A DNA stretch of 14,798 nt from the NCBI GenBank assembly GCA_943324415.2, contig CALPLN020000029.1, forward strand, positions 1-14,798, given 5' to 3'. The notes beneath the pieces are model-generated. The model was not told the DNA's origin. It was given only the letters and a program-made list of their open reading frames with translations, and searched no databases. This document shows, piece after piece, positions 6,448 through 13,724 of the stretch. This DNA comes from Sediminibacterium ginsengisoli (GTDB lineage Bacteria; Bacteroidota; Bacteroidia; Chitinophagales; Chitinophagaceae). A program made the position numbers and the translations under genes. The number at the start of each line of letters is the position of its first letter. The first letter of the stretch is position 1.

Positions 6448-7257
6448 ATGATTCAATTCCCAAACTGCAAAATCAATCTTGGTTTATCTATCATTGCAAA
6501 GAGAGCAGATGGATACCATGAGCTTGAAACCGTATTTTATCCCATTGGACTTTCAGATGCATTAGAAATTTTACCTGCTGACAGTTTAACATTGACTCAG
6601 TCAGGCATTGCTGTTCCAGGAGATCCTGAACAAAATCTATGCTTGAAAGCGTATCATTTACTCAAGAAAGATTTTCCTCAGCTTCCTCCTGTTCAAATAC
6701 ACTTACATAAAAATATTCCAATGGGTGCCGGATTAGGCGGCGGATCAAGTGATGGGAGTTTTGCCTTAATGCTTTTAAATAAACAATTTTCTCTTGGCTT
6801 AAATGACATTCAATTGCTTGATTACGCAAGTCAACTTGGTAGCGACTGCCCATTTTTTGTGTACAATAAAGCATGTCACGCAAAAGGAAGAGGAGAGATT
6901 TTAACCCCAATTGACTTGGATTTATCAAATTATCAATTTGTATTGGTACATCCAGGGAAACATATTTCTACTGCATGGGCATTTCAACAATTGACCCCTA
7001 ATACTAAATCAGAAAGTATACAATCTATCATAGACAAGCCTATTGGCGAATGGAAAGATTGTTTAATCAATGATTTCGAATCTCCTGTATTTAAAGCAGC
7101 ACCTACCCTATCCGATATTAAAGATCAGCTCTACCATTTAGGCGCCATTTATGCAAGCATGAGTGGATCAGGCAGTTCCTTATTTGGCATTTTTCCAAAA
7201 AATCATTTTGAGCATGCACCTTCTATTTCGCATGCAGAACGTATTGACCTAGTATAG
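6448..7257 (+). CDS. ispE: 4-diphosphocytidyl-2-C-methyl-D-erythritol kinase (MEP pathway)
   Basis: This 269-aa cytosolic GHMP kinase phosphorylates CDP-methylerythritol at the 2-hydroxyl with ATP, the fourth step of the MEP route to isoprenoids. The N-terminus FPNCKINLGL carries the catalytic Lys8. The ATP-binding glycine loop is PMGAGLGGGSSDGSFAL (91-107), and the catalytic Asp133 lies in LGSDCPFF. The third GHMP motif SMSGSGSSLFG is near the C-terminus. I set the start at 6448 rather than an in-frame ATG at 6391. The shorter form begins MIQFPNCKINLGL like other IspE proteins, and the extra 19 residues would lie wholly inside the preceding gene. The ATG follows the DUF151 stop by one base, implying translational coupling. 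No clear terminator follows. Confidence 0.95.
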   Translation: MIQFPNCKINLGLSIIAKRADGYHELETVFYPIGLSDALEILPADSLTLTQSGIAVPGDPEQNLCLKAYHLLKKDFPQLPPVQIHLHKNIPMGAGLGGGSSDGSFALMLLNKQFSLGLNDIQLLDYASQLGSDCPFFVYNKACHAKGRGEILTPIDLDLSNYQFVLVHPGKHISTAWAFQQLTPNTKSESIQSIIDKPIGEWKDCLINDFESPVFKAAPTLSDIKDQLYHLGAIYASMSGSGSSLFGIFPKNHFEHAPSISHAERIDLV

Positions 7258-7280
7258 ATTTTCAAACCAAAGCGGCATTG

Positions 7281-7318
7281 CGAACGTTCGTTATTAGAAA
7301 ATATTTAACGATAACGTT
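7281..7318. promoter_or_regulatory. Paired AACGTT palindromes upstream of gltB
   Basis: Two AACGTT palindromes (7283-7288 and 7313-7318) are centred exactly 30 bp apart, about three helical turns. The first sits in the perfect 10-bp palindrome CGAACGTTCG (7281-7290). Flanking bases add further similarity in inverse orientation (AACGTTCGTT against AACGATAACGTT). They lie just upstream of the best candidate -33 box for gltB, where an activator or cooperative repressor would bind. The regulator is unknown. Confidence 0.4.
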
Positions 7319-7323
7319 TGTAT

Positions 7324-7354
7324 TTTGTATTATTTCAAATGGTTGGTAATTTTA
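7324..7354 (+). promoter_or_regulatory. Candidate gltBD promoter
   Basis: TTTG at 7324-7327 and TAATTTTA at 7347-7354 are separated by 19 bp, the spacing expected of a Bacteroidota promoter. The -7 box matches TAnnTTTG at all but the last base. Transcription would begin near 7360 and leave a leader of about 75 nt before the ATG at 7436. The AT-rich context makes chance matches fairly likely. Confidence 0.4.
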
Positions 7355-7396
7355 TTGAAAATCCTCTCGAAAAAACTCCATTTTATTGTAATTTTC

Positions 7397-7412
7397 AAAG
7401 AATCGATTCTTT
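7397..7412. promoter_or_regulatory. Perfect 16-bp palindrome in the gltB leader
   Basis: AAAGAATCGATTCTTT is its own reverse complement over all 16 bases and ends 23 bp before the gltB start codon. With no loop it would fold poorly as an RNA hairpin. A dimeric DNA-binding protein acting as a roadblock or repressor is the simplest reading. This function is inferred. Confidence 0.45.
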
Positions 7413-7435
7413 TTGTTACAATAAATACACTGCGT

Positions 7436-10400
7436 ATGTCACAGCAACAACCATTTGGATTATACCACCCCGATTTTGAACACGACGCCTGTGGGATTGG
7501 ATTTGTCGCCCATATCAAAGGCATTAAATCCCATCAAAATATCGGTGACGCTTTGACCATTCTCGAAAATATGGAACACCGCGGAGCAAGCGGTAGCGAA
7601 GCCAATACGGGTGATGGCGCAGGAATCATGATTCAAATTCCACATGAATTTTTCTTTAACGAACTGTTGGCACAAGGACTCCATTTGCCGAATTCAAAAG
7701 AATATGGCGTTGGATTTTTATTCTTCCCAACAGAGAAAGGCATTGCAGAAGAATGTAAAGCCATCTTTGAACGTGCTGCAGAAAAAGTGGGCGTAGAAAT
7801 TATTGGCTATCGTAAAGTACCTGTGAATAAAACCAATATTGGAAAGACTGCCTTGTCAGTAGAGCCCATCATGGAGCAAGTGTTTATTAAACGCCCAGAT
7901 CATATCACCGATGCATTGGCCTTTGAACGTAAATTATTTATCTTAAAAAATTACGCAACACATACCATTAATAATACAATTAAAAAAGAAGCAATTGGAT
8001 TTTATATTGCTTCCTTATCTCAAAATGTGATTGTGTACAAGGGACAATTGACAAGTCATCAGGTGCGTGATTACTTTACAGACTTAAGTCAAAAAACAGC
8101 TGTGTCTGCTTTTGGATTGGTCCACTCAAGATTTGCCACCAATACCTTCCCTTCTTGGAAATTAGCACAACCCTTTAGATATATCGCACACAATGGAGAG
8201 ATCAATACATTGCAAGGAAATTTAAACTGGCTAAGATCAGGTGAAGCAAGTTTCTTGTCCCCCTATTTTAGCAAAGAAGAATTAGAAATGGTCTTACCCA
8301 TTGTTAGTTCTGGACAATCTGATTCCGCATGTTTAGACAATGTCATTGAACTATTGACACTTTCTGGAAGATCATTACCGCATGTGATGATGATGCTGAT
8401 TCCAGAAGCATGGGATGGCAATGAGTTGATGGACCCAGTCAAAAAAGCGTTCTATGAATTTCATGCTGCCATTATGGAGCCATGGGATGGACCTGCTTCC
8501 ATTTCATTCACGAACGGACAAATCATTGGTGCTACATTAGACCGAAACGGATTAAGACCATCAAGATATTGTGTTACGAATGACGATCGTGTTATCATGG
8601 CATCAGAGACAGGAGCATTGCCAATTGACCCATCCATCATTATTGAAAAAGGCAGATTGCAACCTGGTAAAATGTTTGTAGTGGACATGGAAGCAGGATG
8701 TATCATTAGCGATACCACATTAAAAAATACAATTTGTAGTGCACAACCTTATGCTGATTGGTTAAACCAATACAAGATTCGATTGGAAGAACTTCCTGAA
8801 CCAAGAATACAATTCACCCATCTTGAACAGGACCAAATATTTAAATACCAAAAAGCATTTGGTTATAGTAAAGAAGACCTAGACTGGATCATCACGCCAA
8901 TGGCCATGGAAGGCAAGGAACCAATTGGTTCAATGGGGACAGATACGCCACTTGCTATTTTAAGTGACCAAGCACAACACTTAACAAGTTATTTTAAACA
9001 ATTGTTTGCACAGGTGACCAATCCGCCCATTGATCCTATCCGAGAACGCATGGTCATGTCACTAGCAACGTTTGTGGGTAGCTTAGGAAATCTATTGGTA
9101 GAAAATGCCATGGATAGTCACTGTGTTGCGTTGAAGCATCCGATATTGAACAACCATGAATTGGAAAAAATTAGAAGTATTGATACGGGTGTATTCCAAG
9201 CTAAAACATTGCAATGTTATTTTAGAGCAGATGGAAAAGAAGGTGCTTTAAAAAGAGGACTAGATCGTTTATGCCGATACGCAGTGGACGCTGTAGAAGA
9301 TGGATTTGAAGTCATAGTATTAACGGATCGTTCTATCGATTCAGAACATGCAGCCATTCCAAGTCTGCTTGCTTGTTCAGCAGTGCATCATCACTTAATT
9401 CGAAAAGGATTAAGAGGTAAGGTTGGTATCATTGTGGAAGCTGGTGACGTCTGGGAAGTGCACCATTATGCTTGCTTAATCGGATTTGGCGCAACCGCAA
9501 TCAATCCATACTTAGCACTTTCATCTATCAGAGCCATGAAACTTGCTGGCAAATTAAAAACGGATGATGATACTGATAAATTAAAAAAGAATTATATCAA
9601 AGCCGTGAATGAAGGATTGTATAAAGTGTTTTCTAAAATGGGCATCTCTACCCTACAGTCTTATCAAGGTGCGCAAATTTTTGAAATCATTGGTATCAAT
9701 CAAGAAGTCGTTGATCGTTATTTCACTGGAGCAACTTCTAGAATTCAAGGGATGGGATTGGATGAAATTGCAAAAGAAATTTTAGCAAAACATGAATTGG
9801 CCTTCGCAAAAAAATCGGCTCCTATAGATCGCTTACCTGTTGGTGGGATCTATCAATGGAAACGAAGAGGAGAAGCCCATTTATTCAATCCTCAAACCAT
9901 CCATGCATTGCAACATGCCACGAGTACTGGAGATTATGCAGGCTTCAAAAAATATTCCAAGTTAGTCAACGAACAAACCGAAAAAGCTTACACCATTAGA
10001 AGCTTATTTGATTTTAAACCTACTAGACCAAGTATTTCAATAGAGGAAGTAGAACCCGCTTCTGCCATCTATAAACGCTTTGCTACGGGTGCCATGTCTT
10101 TTGGATCCATCTCTTGGGAAGCGCATACCACATTGGCAATTGCCATGAACCGCTTGGGTGGCAAAAGCAATACAGGAGAAGGCGGCGAAGATCCAATTCG
10201 TTATCAAAAAATGGAGAATGGCGATTCTATGCGTAGTGCGATCAAACAAGTAGCAAGTGCAAGATTTGGTGTGACAAGCCAATACCTTACAGAGGCAGAC
10301 GAGATTCAAATTAAAATGGCACAAGGTGCAAAGCCAGGAGAAGGCGGACAATTACCCGGCGATAAAGTAGATGAATGGATTGGCAGAACAAGACATTCCA

Positions 10401-11968
10401 CCCCTGGAGTTGGTTTGATCTCTCCACCACCACATCATGATATTTATTCTATCGAAGATTTGTCACAATTGATTTTTGATTTAAAAAATGCCAATAGAGC
10501 TGCGCGAATCAATGTAAAATTAGTCTCTAAAGCAGGGGTTGGCACCATTGCAGCAGGAGTCACTAAAGCTAAAGCCGACGTGGTCTTGATCGCAGGATTT
10601 GATGGCGGTACAGGCGCTTCTCCATTGAGCTCTATTAAGCATACAGGTTTGCCATGGGAATTGGGTTTGGCAGAAACACATCAAACTTTAGTAAAAAATA
10701 ATTTGAGGTCACGTGTAGTAGTGCAAGCGGACGGTCAAATGAAAACGGGAAGAGATATTGCCATTGCAACCTTATTAGGTGCCGAAGAATGGGGCGTGGC
10801 CACTGCAGCTTTAGTAGTAGAGGGTTGTATCATGATGCGCAAATGTCATATGAATACTTGCCCAGTGGGTGTGGCTACACAAGATCCTGAATTGCGTAAG
10901 CGATTTAAAGGCGACCCAGACCATGTAGTTCGATTCTTTGAATTCATTACAGAAGAACTTCGTGAGATCATGGCTGAGTTGGGCTACCGCACAATCAATG
11001 AAATGGTGGGGCAAGCAGATGTATTGACAATGCGTAAAAACATGCAACATTGGAAATACAAACATCTAGATCTAAGTGCGATATTGTACAAAGCTCCAGC
11101 AGATGCATCAGTTGGATTATTCCAAACAGCAATCCAAGATCATGGATTAACGGAAGTATTGGATTGGAAATTACTAGCAGCTGCAAAACCTGCATTGGAA
11201 CAGCAAACAAAAGTAAAAGCCGAGTTCCAAATTAAAAATACTGATAGAACGGTGGGTACTATTTTATCCAATGAGATAACAAAAAAATACCAAGAAGCTG
11301 GCTTAGCAGACCACACCATTCATTTTAAATTCACTGGGACAGCTGGACAAAGTTTTGGCGCCTTCAATACAAAAGGTGTCACCCTAGAATTAGAAGGAGA
11401 TGCAAATGATTATTTTGGAAAAGGATTAAGTGGCGCAGAATTAATTGTGTATCCCGATAAAAAAGCACCCTTTGTGGCAGAACAAAATATACTGATTGGT
11501 AATGTGGCTTTATACGGCGCCACAAGCGGCAATGCCTTTATTAGAGGTAAAGCTGGAGAAAGATTTGCTGTAAGAAATTCAGGTGCGTCAGTGGTGGTAG
11601 AAGGCATTGGAGATCATGGTTGCGAATACATGACTGGAGGCGTTGCGGTGATCTTGGGATCAACTGGTCGAAATTTTGCAGCAGGAATGAGTGGAGGAAT
11701 TGCCTACGTCTACAATCTAGACAATGATTTTGCAAGTCTTTGTAATCATGAAATGGTAGACTTGGATCCACTTGATGCTTCTGATACCATTTTATTACAA
11801 AATAGGTTAACAGCACATCATGAAAAAACTGGAAGCGCAGTGGCAAAATTTGTGCTAGCAGATTTTGATCAGCAAGTCAAACATTTTATCAAAGTGTTTC
11901 CACGTGATTATAAAAATATTTTAGAAAAAAATAGACAACTTAACTATGGGAAAGCCAACCGGATTTAA
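7436..11968 (+). CDS. gltB: Glutamate synthase large (alpha) subunit
   Basis: This 1510-aa protein is full length for GOGAT alpha subunits. With GltD it converts L-glutamine and 2-oxoglutarate to two L-glutamates in the cytoplasm. The short propeptide MSQQQPFGLYHPDFEHDA would be removed to expose the catalytic Cys19 of the class II amidotransferase domain (CGIGFVAHIKG). HSRFATNTFPSW and HNGEINT lie in the same domain. The FMN/2-oxoglutarate barrel begins near residue 880 (GAMSFGSIS, then GEGGEDP and GEGGQLPGDKV). Cysteines 1131, 1137 and 1142 (CIMMRKCHMNTC) fit the 3Fe-4S ligands. The GXGXG domain follows from about 1300. I use the ATG at 7436, not the in-frame 7325, because the upstream 37 residues are hydrophobic, unlike the family, and overlap promoter-like sequence. 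It overlaps gltD by 23 bp. Confidence 0.97.
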   Translation: MSQQQPFGLYHPDFEHDACGIGFVAHIKGIKSHQNIGDALTILENMEHRGASGSEANTGDGAGIMIQIPHEFFFNELLAQGLHLPNSKEYGVGFLFFPTEKGIAEECKAIFERAAEKVGVEIIGYRKVPVNKTNIGKTALSVEPIMEQVFIKRPDHITDALAFERKLFILKNYATHTINNTIKKEAIGFYIASLSQNVIVYKGQLTSHQVRDYFTDLSQKTAVSAFGLVHSRFATNTFPSWKLAQPFRYIAHNGEINTLQGNLNWLRSGEASFLSPYFSKEELEMVLPIVSSGQSDSACLDNVIELLTLSGRSLPHVMMMLIPEAWDGNELMDPVKKAFYEFHAAIMEPWDGPASISFTNGQIIGATLDRNGLRPSRYCVTNDDRVIMASETGALPIDPSIIIEKGRLQPGKMFVVDMEAGCIISDTTLKNTICSAQPYADWLNQYKIRLEELPEPRIQFTHLEQDQIFKYQKAFGYSKEDLDWIITPMAMEGKEPIGSMGTDTPLAILSDQAQHLTSYFKQLFAQVTNPPIDPIRERMVMSLATFVGSLGNLLVENAMDSHCVALKHPILNNHELEKIRSIDTGVFQAKTLQCYFRADGKEGALKRGLDRLCRYAVDAVEDGFEVIVLTDRSIDSEHAAIPSLLACSAVHHHLIRKGLRGKVGIIVEAGDVWEVHHYACLIGFGATAINPYLALSSIRAMKLAGKLKTDDDTDKLKKNYIKAVNEGLYKVFSKMGISTLQSYQGAQIFEIIGINQEVVDRYFTGATSRIQGMGLDEIAKEILAKHELAFAKKSAPIDRLPVGGIYQWKRRGEAHLFNPQTIHALQHATSTGDYAGFKKYSKLVNEQTEKAYTIRSLFDFKPTRPSISIEEVEPASAIYKRFATGAMSFGSISWEAHTTLAIAMNRLGGKSNTGEGGEDPIRYQKMENGDSMRSAIKQVASARFGVTSQYLTEADEIQIKMAQGAKPGEGGQLPGDKVDEWIGRTRHSTPGVGLISPPPHHDIYSIEDLSQLIFDLKNANRAARINVKLVSKAGVGTIAAGVTKAKADVVLIAGFDGGTGASPLSSIKHTGLPWELGLAETHQTLVKNNLRSRVVVQADGQMKTGRDIAIATLLGAEEWGVATAALVVEGCIMMRKCHMNTCPVGVATQDPELRKRFKGDPDHVVRFFEFITEELREIMAELGYRTINEMVGQADVLTMRKNMQHWKYKHLDLSAILYKAPADASVGLFQTAIQDHGLTEVLDWKLLAAAKPALEQQTKVKAEFQIKNTDRTVGTILSNEITKKYQEAGLADHTIHFKFTGTAGQSFGAFNTKGVTLELEGDANDYFGKGLSGAELIVYPDKKAPFVAEQNILIGNVALYGATSGNAFIRGKAGERFAVRNSGASVVVEGIGDHGCEYMTGGVAVILGSTGRNFAAGMSGGIAYVYNLDNDFASLCNHEMVDLDPLDASDTILLQNRLTAHHEKTGSAVAKFVLADFDQQVKHFIKVFPRDYKNILEKNRQLNYGKANRI

Positions 11969-13433
11969 AGAATATACTAGAGCACTACCCAATAAATTAC
12001 CGGTAGCAGAAAGAGTTACAAACTATCATGAATTTGTGGAGCGAATGCCAGAACAACAATTGAATGAGCAATCTGCAAGATGCATGAATTGTGGGGTTCC
12101 TTTTTGTCACAATGGTTGCCCTTTAGGCAATATCATTCCTGAATTCAATGACGCGGTCTATCATAAAGAATGGAAAGAAGCCTATGATATTTTAATCTCC
12201 ACCAATAATTTCCCAGAATTTACAGGCCGCATTTGTCCTGCCCCTTGCGAAAGTGCCTGTGTTTTAGGCATCAATCAACCTGCAGTCACAATCGAAGAAA
12301 TAGAAAAAAATATCATTGAAATTGCTTTCGAAAAAGGTTTTGTTCAACCCCGTAAACCCATTAGTAGAACAGGGAAAAAAGTAGCAGTGATTGGCTCAGG
12401 ACCAGCTGGATTAGCGACTGCTGCTCAATTAAATTATGCAGGACATCAAGTTACCGTTTTTGAACGTGATCCAAAACCAGGAGGATTACTTAGATTTGGT
12501 ATTCCTGATTTTAAATTAGAGAAAACAGTTGTAGAAAGAAGGATTCAATTATTAGAGCAAGAAGGCATTGTCTTTAAATGCAATGCAAATGTGGGTTCAA
12601 CTATTAGAGTAAGTGATTTAAATCGCGAATTTGATGCCATCGTATTAGCGGGAGGATCAACTATTCCAAGGGACTTACCTGTTCCAGGAAGGGAATTAAA
12701 AGGCGTTCACTTTGCCATGGATTTTTTAAAGCAACAAAATAAGCGTGTCAGCAATTTACCCATTGACGCTGACGAATTAATTGCAACCAATAAAAATGTA
12801 ATCGTAATTGGAGGTGGTGATACAGGCAGTGATTGTGTAGGCACGTCCAACAGACAATCTGCAAAACACATTACTCAGTTTGAATTATTACCTAAGCCTC
12901 CAGAAACCAGAGCAGATTATATGCCGTGGCCGACCTACCCCATGTTGTTAAAAACAACCACTTCGCACGAAGAGGGCGTAGAAAGATGGTGGAATGTTGC
13001 TACAAAAGCATTTGTAGGCGACGAAAATGGAGAACTTAAAGGGATACAAATAGTGGATGTAGCATGGACCGCTTCAGCAGATGGAAGAGCAGCACAATTT
13101 AAAGAAGTAGAGGGCAGCCTTAGAGAAATACCATGTGAACTCGTATTATTAGCCATGGGCTTTATGCATCCTCAAGCAACTGGATTGATTGATCAATTGG
13201 GCGTTGAGTTAGATGAAAGAGGGAATGTAAAAGCCAACGAGCAACAATATAAAACCAATCAGGATAAAATATTCACTGCTGGCGACATGAGAAGAGGTCA
13301 ATCCTTAGTGGTTTGGGCCATTAGCGAAGGACGAGAATGTGCAAGACAAGTAGACCTATTTTTAATGGGCTCCTCTTTGTTAGAATCGAAAGATAGTAGC
13401 TTATTGTCAAATGGGGCTTATGCCACCATTTAA
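11946..13433 (+). CDS. gltD: Glutamate synthase small (beta) subunit, NAD(P)H-dependent
   Basis: This 495-aa protein supplies electrons from NAD(P)H through FAD and iron-sulfur clusters to GltB. Cysteines 46, 49, 54 and 58 (CMNCGVPFCHNGC) and 97, 101 and 105 (CPAPCESAC) form the N-terminal ferredoxin-like cluster region. The FAD-binding Rossmann motif is VAVIGSGPAGLATAAQL (from about 146), followed by FERDPKPGGLLRFGIPDFKL. The nucleotide-binding motif is VIVIGGGDTGSDCVG (from 285). The C-terminal second FAD motif is IFTAGDMRRGQSLVVWAISEGR. The start MGKPTGFKEY is typical of GltD. The start codon lies inside the end of gltB, so translation is probably coupled and the subunits made together. 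A strong terminator follows 38 bp after the stop. Confidence 0.97.
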   Translation: MGKPTGFKEYTRALPNKLPVAERVTNYHEFVERMPEQQLNEQSARCMNCGVPFCHNGCPLGNIIPEFNDAVYHKEWKEAYDILISTNNFPEFTGRICPAPCESACVLGINQPAVTIEEIEKNIIEIAFEKGFVQPRKPISRTGKKVAVIGSGPAGLATAAQLNYAGHQVTVFERDPKPGGLLRFGIPDFKLEKTVVERRIQLLEQEGIVFKCNANVGSTIRVSDLNREFDAIVLAGGSTIPRDLPVPGRELKGVHFAMDFLKQQNKRVSNLPIDADELIATNKNVIVIGGGDTGSDCVGTSNRQSAKHITQFELLPKPPETRADYMPWPTYPMLLKTTTSHEEGVERWWNVATKAFVGDENGELKGIQIVDVAWTASADGRAAQFKEVEGSLREIPCELVLLAMGFMHPQATGLIDQLGVELDERGNVKANEQQYKTNQDKIFTAGDMRRGQSLVVWAISEGRECARQVDLFLMGSSLLESKDSSLLSNGAYATI

Positions 13434-13471
13434 TATATTAAAATAAATTACATATTTACTTTTTCATATTA

Positions 13472-13512
13472 TTTTAATAAAAATGGACCTTTTTGGTCCT
13501 TTTTTATTAAAA
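13472..13512 (+). terminator. Rho-independent terminator after gltBD
   Basis: Two 18-base arms (13472-13489 and 13495-13512) pair with a single mismatch around a TTTTT loop. The GC-rich core is GGACC/GGTCC, directly followed by a T-run. The flanking A-run and T-run are complementary, so it would also work on the minus strand. It separates gltBD from amt, so amt needs its own promoter. Confidence 0.88.
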
Positions 13513-13571
13513 CTTTTCCACAATCTAAATTTGAAATCTTTAATTAAATTATATTATAATTTCATTTATAA

Positions 13572-13586
13572 TCAATACTGTATTGA
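13572..13586. promoter_or_regulatory. Palindromic operator candidate upstream of amt
   Basis: TCAATAC-T-GTATTGA is a perfect inverted repeat with 7-base arms around one central base. It lies 10 bp upstream of the candidate -33 box of amt, a usual activator position. The amt gene is expected to respond to nitrogen supply, but no regulator can be named from the sequence. Confidence 0.4.
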
Positions 13587-13596
13587 ATTTTAAGGG

Positions 13597-13630
13597 TTTT
13601 GATGCAGCTTATTTAAATATATTACATTTA
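13597..13630 (+). promoter_or_regulatory. Candidate amt promoter
   Basis: TTTTG at 13597-13601 and TACATTTA at 13623-13630 are separated by 21 bp and resemble the Bacteroidota -33 and -7 boxes; the -7 box differs from TAnnTTTG in the last base. The leader would be roughly 85-90 nt. The surrounding sequence is so AT-rich that other positions could serve equally well. Confidence 0.3.
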
Positions 13631-13724
13631 TTTATATTTATATTTATTTTAGATTAATTATCAATTTTTAGTATTTTTAGTTTGTAGTAATTCATATATA
13701 CTATTATTTAATATCAACTCTCCT

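Larger units (their letters stand above)
13513..13724. other. AT-rich amt upstream region without a gene
   Basis: About 210 bp of very AT-rich sequence separate the terminator from amt. I see no open reading frame or RNA gene in it. It contains a 15-bp palindrome and a promoter-like pair (listed separately), and a short run of repeated ATTTAT-like units around 13626-13655. The latter is most simply low-complexity sequence. Confidence 0.6.

Noticed and set aside
7325..7435. In-frame upstream extension of gltB by 37 residues
   Set aside because: The extra residues are hydrophobic and lysine-rich, unlike GltB propeptides. They would also bury the promoter-like boxes and the 16-bp palindrome in coding sequence.
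10037..10351. Long minus-strand open frame inside gltB
   Set aside because: The plus-strand frame is unambiguous GltB with conserved motifs throughout; opposite-strand frames here are by-products of its codon use.
13626..13655. Tandem ATTTAT-like units upstream of amt
   Set aside because: The units are irregular and consistent with low-complexity AT-rich sequence; they resemble neither CRISPR repeats nor iterons.
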